Source: Bacteroidota bacterium
GTDB taxonomy: Bacteria; Bacteroidota; Bacteroidia; Chitinophagales; Saprospiraceae
NCBI GenBank assembly: GCA_030147525.1
Contig: JASBVF010000053.1
Coordinates: 115,100-179,099 of the forward strand
Direction: 5' to 3'
Length of the DNA stretch: 64,000 nucleotides
Positions 35,824 to 44,653 of this stretch are shown here, piece after piece. The translations under genes were made by a program, and so were the position numbers. The notes under the pieces were generated by a model. It searched no databases. It was not told where the DNA came from and saw nothing but the letters and a program-made list of their open reading frames with translations. Every line of letters starts with the position of its first letter. Within the stretch, counting starts at the first letter, position 1.

Positions 35824-36501
35824 TTAGTTTAAAAAAAGTTGCAAACCCAATGTGCCGCCAATAGTAAAAGTGCGAATGTCCAACCCCTGAAACCGAAAAC
35901 TGTCTTTGTTGATATTGGACACGCCGTAACTTGGCCTGACGAGAAACTGAAAGGCTGTAGTCTCCGAGATTTTTGTTTCAAAACCCAATCCACCGATGAT
36001 GCTGTATTCAACTCGGTTGTAACTTTCCGTCCTGTGAAATTTGTCATCGCCCTGCATCGGGGCCAGGTTAGTAAACCTTGTAGTATGCTGAATTAAAAAG
36101 CCAACAGACTGTCCGGCCTGGATAATCCCTCTGGTTTTACCGCCAAAAGTAGCTTCGAAGACAAAAGGTACCGTGAAGTAGTCAAACCGCTCATAATGAA
36201 TACCTTCGGAGATGGGTTCACCATTCTCGCCAGTGAATACGTAATCAGCTTTGGTGCCTTTCCGTTCAAAATTAAAACCGGAACGGATGCCAAAATGTCT
36301 TGAAAACCGCAGGGTGATGTTGGCGCCTGCCAGGAAATTCAAAGACGGATCAAATATGCTGTTCGTGAAATCATTGTCGAAAGAAAGATCCGTGTAAGCC
36401 GGCCCGCCCGAAAAACCGATGGAGACGTTTTGGGCAACATTTTTTGAAACAAAACCCAGGGAAAGGAGAAAGGCAAGAGATAGAATTTTAGGATGCATCA
36501 T
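35824..36501 (-). CDS. PorT-like outer-membrane beta-barrel protein
   Basis: The 225-residue protein has a signal peptide (to VAQ, ~residue 24). Strand-rich sequence follows with IGFSGGPAYTDLSFDNDF, FGIRSGFNFERKGTKADYVF, FDYFTVPFVFEATFGGKTRG and a closing FTIGGTLGLQLFLN strand. The GxxxxRxGFNFERKG pattern is typical of the PorT/outer-membrane beta-barrel family of Bacteroidota. Such proteins include the T9SS-associated PorT, but most members are simply small barrels of unknown function, so no T9SS role is claimed. A short duplicated GTTGAAAG motif lies in the 77-bp gap to yjjG. Confidence 0.8.
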   Translation of the reverse strand: MMHPKILSLAFLLSLGFVSKNVAQNVSIGFSGGPAYTDLSFDNDFTNSIFDPSLNFLAGANITLRFSRHFGIRSGFNFERKGTKADYVFTGENGEPISEGIHYERFDYFTVPFVFEATFGGKTRGIIQAGQSVGFLIQHTTRFTNLAPMQGDDKFHRTESYNRVEYSIIGGLGFETKISETTAFQFLVRPSYGVSNINKDSFRFQGLDIRTFTIGGTLGLQLFLN

Positions 36502-36580
36502 TTTAGTAGTTTGGTGAATTCAGTGAACGGCTAAAAGTTTTTATTCTGGTTTTAACTTTCAACATTTAACACCCCGACAA

Positions 36581-37039
36581 TTACCCTATTTCTATCTCCT
36601 TCGGAATGAACGGCGACGCATCCCCGCCTCCTTTGATGATTTCCCGGACGATGGTCGAGCTAATGTGCGAATACTCCGGTTCGCTGATCAGAAACACCGT
36701 TTCCAACTCATGCCCAACGATGTGGTTGAGCTGTGAAATGGTTTTTTCATAATCAAAATCTGAGGCGTTGCGCAGGCCACGGATGAGGTATTTTGCCCCG
36801 ATTTTATTACAGAAATGAGCTGTGAGACCCTCGAAATAAGCGATTTCAACTTTGGGCTCTTGTTCAAACACATTTCCCAGCCAGGCGATGCGTTGTTCGA
36901 GCGTGTAGAGCGTGGTTTTCTGCGAGTTCACGCCAACAGCTACCACGATGCGATCGAACAATGGCAACGCTCGTTTTACCAGCGCAACATGACCGGTGGT
37001 GATTGGATCGAATGAACCCGGAAAGACTGCTATTTTCAT
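36581..37039 (-). CDS. coaD: Phosphopantetheine adenylyltransferase
   Basis: The 152-residue enzyme opens with MKIAVFPGSFDPITTGHVAL, carrying the nucleotidyltransferase T/HxGH motif (TTGH at 14-17). It continues with RGLRNASDFDYEKTISQLNH and SHISSTIVREIIKGGGD. It transfers AMP from ATP to phosphopantetheine, the fourth step of coenzyme A synthesis. The length is slightly below the 159 residues of Escherichia coli CoaD. An inverted octamer repeat lies immediately upstream, between it and the macrodomain gene. Confidence 0.97.
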   Translation of the reverse strand: MKIAVFPGSFDPITTGHVALVKRALPLFDRIVVAVGVNSQKTTLYTLEQRIAWLGNVFEQEPKVEIAYFEGLTAHFCNKIGAKYLIRGLRNASDFDYEKTISQLNHIVGHELETVFLISEPEYSHISSTIVREIIKGGGDASPFIPKEIEIG

Positions 37040-37044
37040 ATTTC

Positions 37045-37131
37045 AGGATTGGAGGATTGAAGGATTGAAGGATTGGAGGATTGGAGGGCTGGAGTGTCTC
37101 CAATCCTTCAATCCTCCAATCCTCCAATCCT
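37045..37131. repeat. Octamer repeat AGGATTGR in inverted arms, overlapping the macrodomain gene end
   Basis: Five direct octamers (AGGATTGG or AGGATTGA, 37045-37084) and a variant AGGGCTGG lead into a 7-nt spacer. Four complementary octamers (YCAATCCT, 37100-37131) follow. The arms can fold into a hairpin of about 30 bp. The last 24 bp of the macrodomain coding sequence (including its stop at 37108-37110) lie inside the right arm. Confidence 0.9.
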
Positions 37132-37632
37132 TTTGTGGTAAAGGTGATAATTTTCATCGTCGAAACAAACGAAGAGGACCGTTTCGATAAAATCGTTGTT
37201 TTCAAGAAAAGTTTTGACGGCTGAAATGGCTACTTCCGCAGCCTGCTCTTTCGGGTAACCATAGACGCCGGTGCTGATGTTGGGAAAAGCCATGGTCTTC
37301 ACGCCGTTTTCGACAGCAAGGCGCAGGCTGTTGCGGTAGCAGTTGCCGAGCAGGCGGGCCATTTCGGCAGGTTTCGACGGATTCCAGACAGGGCCGACGG
37401 TGTGGATGACATATTTTGCAGGCAGGTGGTAACCTTTTGTGATTTTTGCTTCTCCCGTTTCACAACCGTTCAGTGTTCGGCATTCTTCAAGTAGTTTCGG
37501 TCCGGCTGCCCGGTGAATGGCTCCGTCAACACCTCCGCCGCCAAGCAGCGAATTGTTGGCGGCATTGACAATGGCATCCACTGGTTGTTGAGTAATATCT
37601 CCTTTGGTTAGCTTTATTTTTTTCATACTCAT
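37108..37632 (-). CDS. Macrodomain protein, probable O-acetyl-ADP-ribose deacetylase
   Basis: The 174-residue protein with start at ATG 37632 ([20 protein letters not shown]) contains the macrodomain loops [20 protein letters not shown] and [17 protein letters not shown]. The order and length match the YmdB/MacroD type that hydrolyses O-acetyl-ADP-ribose or removes mono-ADP-ribose. ATG at 37626 is an equally possible start. The C-terminal KRIGGLED is encoded by the octamer repeat and is not part of the fold. It is divergent from pfkA with 235 bp of intergenic sequence. Confidence 0.92.
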   Translation of the reverse strand: MSMKKIKLTKGDITQQPVDAIVNAANNSLLGGGGVDGAIHRAAGPKLLEECRTLNGCETGEAKITKGYHLPAKYVIHTVGPVWNPSKPAEMARLLGNCYRNSLRLAVENGVKTMAFPNISTGVYGYPKEQAAEVAISAVKTFLENNDFIETVLFVCFDDENYHLYHKRIGGLED

Positions 37633-37867
37633 CAATGGGCTGGTTGGTCAAAAATCGACACATTATTCATTTGAAATTCATTCAAATCAGGCACGATGAC
37701 GCTCCTGGAAGGTCACCCCAGGTATGGTTAAACCGGACTGTAAGCCATTGAATATTAGCCATTACCTGCTCAATGTTACAACAGATTTAAACACTTTCAG
37801 CCTCTGTTTTTTAAACAAAATGAATAGCTTGGCGGCCAAAAGCTAACAAGTTTCACCTCAATCACAA

Positions 37868-38971
37868 ATGCAGAAAATGAAAAAAATATTAATAGCAACC
37901 GGCGGCGGCGACTGTCCCGGCCTCAACGCAGTCATCCGTGCCGTCACCAAAACTGCCCGAAAAAGCAGAGAATGGGAAGTTTGGGGCAGTATGGAAGCCT
38001 TCAATGGCGTGATGAACGAACCGACTGAACTCGTAAAAATGACCCGCCGCCGCATTGCCGGCATCCATGTGAAAGGCGGTACGATCATAAAAACCACCAA
38101 CAAGGGCAACCCATTGGCCTATCCTGTTCAACGGCCCGATGGAAGCTGGACAACGGAAGACCGCACTGCCGAGCTGGCCGAAAAAATAAAAAAGTTGGGA
38201 TTCGACGCAGTTGTAAGCATTGGCGGCGATGGCAGCCAGAAAATTTCACAGGCTCTTTTTGAAAAAGGCGTCAACATCGTCGGCGTCCCGAAAACCATTG
38301 ACAACGACCTTTCTTCCACGGACCTAACCTTTGGTTTTCCCACAGCGGTGCAAATCGCAACCGATAGTTTTGATAAACTCGTCAGTACGGCTGAAAGCCA
38401 CGACCGGGTGATGATCATGGAAGTCATGGGGCGGGATGCTGGTTGGATTGCTTTGCACACGGCCATCGCCGGAGGCGCTGAAATCTGTCTGATTCCGGAA
38501 ATTCCGTTTCAGATCAAGAAAATTCTCAAAAAGATTGAAAAGCGCTACCGCAAAGGAAAAGGTTTCGTCAATATCGTCATTTCCGAAGGTGCCAAACCGG
38601 CCAATGGTCACGTCATCGGTGAAAAGTCAAAAGATGTGGGCGACCAGCACATCAAACTGGGCGGCGTCGCCAACTACCTGCGTGCTAAACTGGAAGAAGC
38701 AGGCTGCGACGCACAGATCAGAACTACCATCCTCGGTCACGTTCAGCGGGGCGGCACCCCCACTGCCTTCGACCGGCTGCTGGCCAGCGCCATGGGAGTG
38801 AAGGCGTTTGAAATGATCCAAAACGGAGAATTCGGCCGGATGGTAACCTACAAAAACAATAAAATGGACAGCTGCCTGCTCACCGAAGCCATTAGTAAGT
38901 ACAATTACCTGGCAAAAGATCACTACCTGATCCGGACGGCCCGGTCGCTGGGTATTTCCTTCGGCGATTAA
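37868..38971 (+). CDS. pfkA: 6-phosphofructokinase
   Basis: The 367-residue enzyme has TGGGDCPGLNAVIRA (11-25), GGDGS (119-123) with PKTIDND (141-147), and MGRDAGWIALHTA. GGDGS is typical of ATP-dependent enzymes, while PKTIDND is shared with PPi-dependent and actinobacterial-type enzymes. The combination suggests a group III ATP-PFK. ATG at 37877 is an alternative start. It phosphorylates fructose 6-phosphate in glycolysis. Fifty-seven bases of nonamer-repeat leader separate it from truC. Confidence 0.93.
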   Translation: MQKMKKILIATGGGDCPGLNAVIRAVTKTARKSREWEVWGSMEAFNGVMNEPTELVKMTRRRIAGIHVKGGTIIKTTNKGNPLAYPVQRPDGSWTTEDRTAELAEKIKKLGFDAVVSIGGDGSQKISQALFEKGVNIVGVPKTIDNDLSSTDLTFGFPTAVQIATDSFDKLVSTAESHDRVMIMEVMGRDAGWIALHTAIAGGAEICLIPEIPFQIKKILKKIEKRYRKGKGFVNIVISEGAKPANGHVIGEKSKDVGDQHIKLGGVANYLRAKLEEAGCDAQIRTTILGHVQRGGTPTAFDRLLASAMGVKAFEMIQNGEFGRMVTYKNNKMDSCLLTEAISKYNYLAKDHYLIRTARSLGISFGD

Positions 38972-38981
38972 ATTTTCGCCC

Positions 38982-39026
38982 CTCAAACCCATCAAACTCA
39001 TCAAACTCATCAAACCCATCAAACAC
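38982..39026 (+). repeat. Nonamer repeat (A/C)TCAAACNC, five copies, in the truC leader
   Basis: Five consecutive 9-bp units (CTCAAACCC, ATCAAACTC twice, ATCAAACCC, ATCAAACAC) end two bases before the truC ATG. The leader is G-free on the sense strand from 38981 to the start codon. An equivalent five-copy array precedes dinB. Confidence 0.9.
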
Positions 39027-39028
39027 TC

Positions 39029-39736
39029 ATGCTCGAAATCATCTACCGTGACGACCATCTCATCGCCATCAACAAACCGCACGGCCTGTTGGTCCACCGC
39101 TCATTTATCGCAAGTGATGCAAGCGAGTTCGCCGTGCAACTGCTTCGGGACCAGATCGGGCAAACTGTGTACCCCGTTCACCGGCTCGACCGGAAAACGG
39201 GCGGGGTGCTGTTGTTCGCCCTGTCGCCGGAAGTGAATTCGCAGATGCAGCAGCAATTCGCAGCCCGCAGGGTGGATAAAACTTACCACGCCATCGTCCG
39301 GGGTTTTCCGCCGGATGCCGGAGAAATTGACTACCCGCTAAAAAAGGAAAACGGAGAAGTGCAGGACGCTGTGACTACTTTCGAAACCCTCGCCAAAGCT
39401 GAAATTCCGTTGCCTTTCGGCAAACACGTAACTTCGAGGTATGCTCTGGTAAAACTCACCCCGCACACCGGCCGTTTTCATCAGCTTCGCAAACACATGG
39501 CGCATATTTTTCACCCCATCATCGGCGACCGGCCGCATGGTTGTAACAAACAAAACAAGCTCTGGAAGGAAAAATTCGGGATGACGACCATGCTGCTGCA
39601 TGCTGGCTGTTTGCAGTTTGAACATCCGGTTTCAAGTGAAAAAATCAAGATCAGCGCTGCATTGCAGACGGAATTCAAAAGAGCTTTAAATATCATCGAA
39701 TTGGGCGAATGGCCCACAGTTGGCAGTACCGCTTAA
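39029..39736 (+). CDS. truC: tRNA pseudouridine(65) synthase
   Basis: The 235-residue protein aligns along its length with Escherichia coli TruC: MLEIIYRDDHLIAINKPHGL, LVHRS, the catalytic VHRLDRKTGGVLLF with Asp54, KTYHAIVRGFPPDAGEIDYP, RYALVKLTPHTGRFHQLRKH, and HPIIGDRPHGC. TruC converts U65 of tRNA to pseudouridine. It overlaps the convergent sbcC end by 4 bp. The nonamer leader directly before the ATG is the only upstream sequence between it and pfkA, so it may be co-transcribed with pfkA. Confidence 0.94.
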   Translation: MLEIIYRDDHLIAINKPHGLLVHRSFIASDASEFAVQLLRDQIGQTVYPVHRLDRKTGGVLLFALSPEVNSQMQQQFAARRVDKTYHAIVRGFPPDAGEIDYPLKKENGEVQDAVTTFETLAKAEIPLPFGKHVTSRYALVKLTPHTGRFHQLRKHMAHIFHPIIGDRPHGCNKQNKLWKEKFGMTTMLLHAGCLQFEHPVSSEKIKISAALQTEFKRALNIIELGEWPTVGSTA

Positions 39737-42700
39737 CCCACTACCTCCACCACACTCATGCCGCCGCCTTTTTTTACCACCTTTACCTGCGTCATGATGC
39801 GCTCCTTCAATTCCTTCACGTGAGAAATAATTCCAATGGTTTTACCCCTTGCCTGCAGGTTTTCCAGTGTTGTAATGGCGATGTCGAGCGCCTGTTCATC
39901 CAGGGTGCCGAAGCCCTCATCGATGAACAGCGAACGGATGTTGGCATTGCGGCTGGCGAGGTCGGATAGGCCGAGGGCGAGGGCGAGGCTGACCAGAAAG
40001 CTCTCTCCGCCGGAAAGGGTATGCATAGAGCGGACGTTATCGCCCTGATAGGTGTCGAGAATGTCGAGTTCGAGCTCTTCGCCGGGGCGTTTCATAATCA
40101 CGTACCGTCCGGAGAGGCTGTCAAGATGAAGATTGGCAAGTTGCACCAGTTTTTGCAGGGTGAGACCTTGTGCGAAATCCCGGAATTTTTTGCCGTTGGA
40201 AGAGCCGATGAGTTCCCTTACTGCAGCCCAGCGGTTGAAAACTTCCCGTTGGGTTTCAATCTGATCCAGCAGGGTTTGCGCCTCAGCCTGTCGTTTTTCG
40301 TTGTCTTTCAGTTGCTGCTGCAAGGCCCCGATGGCCTGCTGTATCTCCTGCAAAGTGTCTTCGAGCCTGTCGATTTCTACTTCCAAAGTTTCCTTTGGTT
40401 GCTCTGTCAGCGGCTTTTTTAGTGTGGCGGCGAGTTCGGTTTCCAAGCTTTTGAGTTGCTGCCGGAGTTCCGTTTCACGCTGTTTCAGCCGTTCGGCATT
40501 TTCTTCGATGCGGGCAGCTTCCGCATCCGGCAACATGGCCAACCGGAGGTCATCCACAGAATTCAGGCCTGCTTTAGCGAGTTTGGGCAAGAGGTCCTGC
40601 CTGATTTTTTTCAATGAATCCTGCGCTGAGCGGAGCCTTTGCTGCTGGTTTTTCAGCGATTGCCGGGCAAGGCTGCCCGCCTCTTTAGTTTTATTGAAAA
40701 CCTCCTGTGCCTCAGCTGCTGCTGTTTCCCGGAGGTCGAGTTGTGTCATCCGTTCCTGCCGTTCTGCCTGAGGGTTTTTATTGGCAAACAACTCCCGCCG
40801 CTTATGTTTAGATGCTTCCATCAAAGTGGATTCCTGCTCGATGGCGTTCGTCAGTGTTTTGCATTTAGTTGAAAAATCCTCCAGCGATCCGGCGATCTGT
40901 TTCAGTTCCTGCCGGGCCAGGTCAAGTTGTCTTTCGTGCTGCAGGCGCTCATTGCTTTTATTGGAAAAATCCTTCTCTTTCGCCTCCAGTTCCGTGAACA
41001 TGCCGTTGGCGGTATCCATCGAAAACCGGTAGCCGTATTTTCCAACCAGGCTGTTCAGTTCAACCTCCGTTTGCCGGAACTTTTCAGTCCGTTCCGCCAG
41101 CGATTGCCTGCGGTCTTCCAGGCTTCGCTGAAACTGTTGAACGTCAAATTCCTGTTTCTGAAGTTTTCCTTCGAGGCTTCTGACGGTATCTTCCAGCGTG
41201 GCAATTTGCCGGTGCATGGTCAGCAATTTTTCTCTGACCTGTTTTTTCAGCATTAAATTCTCTTCAAAACTGGTAACTTTTTGCGCCAGCCAGTCCCCAT
41301 GCGAACGTGAAAAATCTTCTGCCTCCAATCCCGGAAAAAGTGCTGCAATTTTACTTTCATATTCCAGCAGCCGGGCATTCAGCTTGCTAAGTTGCCCGTT
41401 TTCACGGCTTTCAATTTGGAGGATGCGGGAGGTAACTTCCGTATTTTTGCTCCGTAAAGCCTGCCGGTGATTTTGAAGTCGCTGGTGTTCAGCCTCGACG
41501 GCTTCGAGCTCTTTTTTTGCCTGATCCGTATAGGGTTTTACAAAATGCTCCCGGAAAGGATGGTGAGTGGAAAGGCAGAGCGGGCACGGATCACCTTCCT
41601 TGAGCTGTGCCCGGTGTTGTTCGTAGTTGGCAATGAGTTGCTGTTGCCTGTAAACCTCCTCTTTGTACTTCAGTTGCTCAGTCAGCGCATTGCCTTCTTC
41701 CATCGCCGTGAGCAGGGAGTAGTCCAGTTCCAGCTGCTCACGGCGCAGGTGTTCGAGTTCGGTTTCCAGCTCCGAAATTTCGGAGAGGGTGCGACTGTAC
41801 TCCTCGCTGAGGCCGTTCAGCTGACGAAAATTTTTATGTTGATCGCCGAGATTTTCAATTTCCCGGTTCATTTTTTCCAGCAAATCATTGCGGTTGAGGG
41901 CATAATCCTTCGGCGCTTCCCGGTTGAATTTTTCGAGCAACGAAACCAGAGAAGCTTGTTCCGTTTTCAGTTGTTTTTGAAGCGAAGCGGCTTCTGTTTG
42001 AGCGGTTTCAAGGTTTTTTTTCAGCGAGCTTTGATCTTTCTGCAGGTTGTTTTGGTCCTGCCAGATTTCACGGAGCTGTTTCCGTAGCAACTGGATGGGG
42101 CTAAGATCCTGGGGCAGTGATTCGAGCGCTTTGTTTTGCTTCAGCCAATCGCTGCAGGCGGCGATGGCTTTTTCATGGTTGGCGGCGGCGCTTTCAAGTT
42201 CTCGTTTCCGGGTTTCTGCTGTCTTCAACTTGGCTTGCCATTCCTCCAGCTCCTTTTTTTGTTTGATCAAACTCTGCTCCTCAACGGCGATTTTATTATC
42301 CAGTGCCACAACTTCGTCAAACAGCCGCAGGGCTTCCGGCTGCCCGGCTTTGAGTTGTTTCAACACTTCATTTTTTGCTTCAAAAACAGCCTTGGTCTCT
42401 GCCTCCTGCTCCTGCAATTTTTGCACTTCCGTTTCCAGCGTTTCGATTTCTTTTTCGAGCAAAGCAGCCTCTGCTTCCTTGTCGTCGAGACGGGCGAGGG
42501 TGGGGTGGAGGGGCTGAGTTTTGCGGTGAAGAGCCAGTCGTTCGAGGTCGGCTTTTACGGCTGACTTTTCGGATTCCAGGTTGGTGGTTTCGGCAGTAAT
42601 TTCCTGCTGCTGTTCTTTCAGTTTTTCCAGTCGCTGAAGCCATTGCAGCGAAAGTTTGGCAGTTTCCAGCTGCTTGCGGGTGTCCTGATTTTCCTTTTCT

Positions 42701-43383
42701 TTTGTTTTCAGACCAGCCTTTAGCTCTTTGAGTTCTTCTTTTGAAAAAACTTTGAGGGATTCCCGCTTAGAGGTCAGTTCTCCAAGCAATTTTTCTTCCA
42801 GCCGGAAGCGTTCATGCGCTGCCGTTGAGAGTTTTGTGTAAACTTCCGTACCCGTGATTTGCTCGAGCAGTGCGCTTCTCTCCTCGGATTTTGCTTTCAG
42901 AAATACTGCAAACTCGCCTTGCGCCAGCAGCGCCGAACGGGTAAAACGATGAAAATCCAGTCCGGTCACATCCTGGATAAAGCCGTACACCTCCTTTACT
43001 TTACGCTCCGCAACGATTTTGTACTCCTGCGTTTTTTCGTCCCATTCAGAGACGAACTGTTCAGTTTTGAAGGGGATACCCTTTTTTGTTTTTTTAGGTA
43101 AAATACGCCACTGCGCCCTGATACGGCGGTTTTTTGACTCAAAGTCGCACTCTGCAATTCCCTCGGAAGCTCCGTGTGAAAGTACCTCGTAATCGCTCGA
43201 ATTCCGGCAAACCCTCCCGTAAAGCGCCAGTGTCAGTGCATCGAGGATGGTTGTTTTACCTGCGCCTGTGTCGCCTGTAATCGCAAACAGACCGCTGTCT
43301 GCCAACGGGCTGACGGTGAAGTCGATTTCCACTTCCTGACGGATGGAGTGGAGGTTTTTTAGAAAAATGCGGCGTATTTTCAT
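39733..43383 (-). CDS. sbcC: SbcC-type nuclease ATPase subunit
   Basis: The 1216-residue SMC-like protein has Walker A GDTGAGKTT near residue 37 and long coiled coils (~180-1000). A zinc-hook motif CPLC (Cys600, Cys603) sits at the centre. The signature LSGGESFLVSLALALGLSDL and Walker B SLFIDEGFGTLDEQ are close to the C-terminus. With SbcD it would form the Mre11/Rad50-type complex that processes hairpins and blocked DNA ends. sbcD usually precedes sbcC in an operon; here the upstream gene is a deaminase and no sbcD is in the window. The gene overlaps truC by 4 bp, tail to tail. Confidence 0.93.
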   Translation of the reverse strand: MKIRRIFLKNLHSIRQEVEIDFTVSPLADSGLFAITGDTGAGKTTILDALTLALYGRVCRNSSDYEVLSHGASEGIAECDFESKNRRIRAQWRILPKKTKKGIPFKTEQFVSEWDEKTQEYKIVAERKVKEVYGFIQDVTGLDFHRFTRSALLAQGEFAVFLKAKSEERSALLEQITGTEVYTKLSTAAHERFRLEEKLLGELTSKRESLKVFSKEELKELKAGLKTKEKENQDTRKQLETAKLSLQWLQRLEKLKEQQQEITAETTNLESEKSAVKADLERLALHRKTQPLHPTLARLDDKEAEAALLEKEIETLETEVQKLQEQEAETKAVFEAKNEVLKQLKAGQPEALRLFDEVVALDNKIAVEEQSLIKQKKELEEWQAKLKTAETRKRELESAAANHEKAIAACSDWLKQNKALESLPQDLSPIQLLRKQLREIWQDQNNLQKDQSSLKKNLETAQTEAASLQKQLKTEQASLVSLLEKFNREAPKDYALNRNDLLEKMNREIENLGDQHKNFRQLNGLSEEYSRTLSEISELETELEHLRREQLELDYSLLTAMEEGNALTEQLKYKEEVYRQQQLIANYEQHRAQLKEGDPCPLCLSTHHPFREHFVKPYTDQAKKELEAVEAEHQRLQNHRQALRSKNTEVTSRILQIESRENGQLSKLNARLLEYESKIAALFPGLEAEDFSRSHGDWLAQKVTSFEENLMLKKQVREKLLTMHRQIATLEDTVRSLEGKLQKQEFDVQQFQRSLEDRRQSLAERTEKFRQTEVELNSLVGKYGYRFSMDTANGMFTELEAKEKDFSNKSNERLQHERQLDLARQELKQIAGSLEDFSTKCKTLTNAIEQESTLMEASKHKRRELFANKNPQAERQERMTQLDLRETAAAEAQEVFNKTKEAGSLARQSLKNQQQRLRSAQDSLKKIRQDLLPKLAKAGLNSVDDLRLAMLPDAEAARIEENAERLKQRETELRQQLKSLETELAATLKKPLTEQPKETLEVEIDRLEDTLQEIQQAIGALQQQLKDNEKRQAEAQTLLDQIETQREVFNRWAAVRELIGSSNGKKFRDFAQGLTLQKLVQLANLHLDSLSGRYVIMKRPGEELELDILDTYQGDNVRSMHTLSGGESFLVSLALALGLSDLASRNANIRSLFIDEGFGTLDEQALDIAITTLENLQARGKTIGIISHVKELKERIMTQVKVVKKGGGMSVVEVVG

Positions 43384-43490
43384 TGACTGCTAAGTTTCTT
43401 TGCGGTTTAGGGCCTGGTTATGAAAAAACTTTTGGGTGAAATGGTTTCCTTTTGACAGGCAGTACAAAAGAAAATCGGCGTTCGCACTTT

Positions 43491-43928
43491 TCAAACGCCG
43501 ATATCTTCATTCCATGCCTCCGGTTTCAGTTGAATGAATCCGTGCATCAGGTCGATACAATCTTTGTCATTCACCACCTCGACTTCCACGCCTCTCGACC
43601 GAAGCCATTCCTCCTCGCCCATGAAGTTCCGGTTTTCACCAATCACCACCTTGGGGATTCCGTACAGCAGGATGGTGCCCGAACACATCGGGCACGGCGA
43701 AAGCGTGGTGTAAAGCACCGACTCCCTGTACACGGAAGCGGGCTGGCGGCCTGCATTTTCCAGTGCATCCATCTCGCCGTGCAGGATGGGGCTGCCTTTC
43801 TGAATGCGCTGATTGTGGCCGGCTCCGATAATTTTTCCGTTGTGGACCAGTACGGAACCGATGGGGATGCCGCCTTCGGCAAAACTTTTTCGGGCCTGCT
43901 CCAGGGCCGCATTGAGAAATTTATCCAT
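43491..43928 (-). CDS. Cytosine deaminase of the fungal Fcy1 type
   Basis: The 145-residue zinc deaminase has HGEMDALE with His50 and catalytic Glu52, and SPCPMC with Cys79 and Cys82. Beyond the general family it keeps the residues that define yeast cytosine deaminase. These are Asn39 (GHNQR), the GENRNF stretch with Phe102, and a C-terminal tail PEAWNEDIG carrying Trp139, Asp142 and Ile143. In yeast the equivalents (Asn51, Phe114, Trp152, Asp155, Ile156) close the active site around cytosine. So conversion of cytosine to uracil is more likely than tRNA adenosine or guanine deamination. Its ATG overlaps the end of the Nudix gene by 8 bp, implying coupled translation. pyrE lies just beyond, on the other strand. 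Confidence 0.85.
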   Translation of the reverse strand: MDKFLNAALEQARKSFAEGGIPIGSVLVHNGKIIGAGHNQRIQKGSPILHGEMDALENAGRQPASVYRESVLYTTLSPCPMCSGTILLYGIPKVVIGENRNFMGEEEWLRSRGVEVEVVNDKDCIDLMHGFIQLKPEAWNEDIGV

Positions 43929-44553
43929 TTTCTTTTACAGTTTTAGCTTCTTTTAAAACATCGAGGATGTTGCCATACACCGGCCCCGGTTTTTTCATAA
44001 AAACATCCAAATCAGACCAAATCGCCTGCTCAATGTCCTCTTCATGCTGAGGTGTAAGCTCGGTTTGATTTGTTTTCATCAAAAACCAGTGCGTGGTTTT
44101 CAGCATGCGTTTTTTTTCCATCCGGTAGGTATGCCAGGTATCGAGCAGGTGCGGACCGAGTTCGAGTTGTTGGAGGCCGGTTTCCTCTTCCACCTCCCGG
44201 AGGGCAGCCTGATCGGGAGTTTCACCCTCATCGATTTTGCCTTTGGGCAAATCCCAATGTTCCCGGCGGAAGATCAGGAGGGTTTTACCATCATTAAAAA
44301 CAGCGCCGCCGGCCGCACTGATGGGGGTGAATAATGATTGAAAGTCGGCCCACAGCTTCGGCAGATTGTTTGAAAAAACAACCACCTTTTCAAACCGGTC
44401 GGCACCTTCGAGCTGGTTGATGATGTTGAGCAGAAATTTCTTCTTTCCGGGGTAAAACAGCATCAGGATTTTATCACTGGCAGGACCATGTTGTTCAGAT
44501 TCCTGCATGGTGGCGAGGTAGAGCGGAGTTTCATTAATGTAAATTTTATACAT
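43921..44553 (-). CDS. Nudix hydrolase
   Basis: The 210-residue protein has a full Nudix box at residues 105-127 (GKIDEGETPDQAALREVEEE, then TGL), preceded by REHWDLPKG. The N-terminal ~75 residues (MYKIYINETPLYLATMQESE onward) are an extension seen in Bacteroidota Nudix proteins and absent from MutT. The substrate is a nucleoside diphosphate linked to another moiety, not identifiable further. Its stop overlaps the cytosine deaminase start, so both are in one operon. It is divergent from pyrE, 100 bp away. Confidence 0.92.
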   Translation of the reverse strand: MYKIYINETPLYLATMQESEQHGPASDKILMLFYPGKKKFLLNIINQLEGADRFEKVVVFSNNLPKLWADFQSLFTPISAAGGAVFNDGKTLLIFRREHWDLPKGKIDEGETPDQAALREVEEETGLQQLELGPHLLDTWHTYRMEKKRMLKTTHWFLMKTNQTELTPQHEEDIEQAIWSDLDVFMKKPGPVYGNILDVLKEAKTVKENG

Positions 44554-44653
44554 TTGCCGTCCTTTTTCAGAGTTGTTAGATTTTGGTAGTGAGCCGTTGG
44601 CAGTGAGTTCCAGCGTTAATCTGCCGGCTAACAGCCGCCAACTGCAAACACAG

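Noticed and set aside
35824..36501. T9SS component PorT
   Set aside because: The barrel belongs to the broad PorT-like family, but nothing specific ties it to the secretion machinery.
41467..42087. 206-codon plus-strand frame opposite sbcC
   Set aside because: Hydrophobic low-complexity translation caused by the coiled-coil codons of sbcC on the other strand.
43491..43928. tRNA adenosine deaminase TadA
   Set aside because: The C-terminal lid and Asn/Phe positions follow yeast cytosine deaminase rather than TadA.
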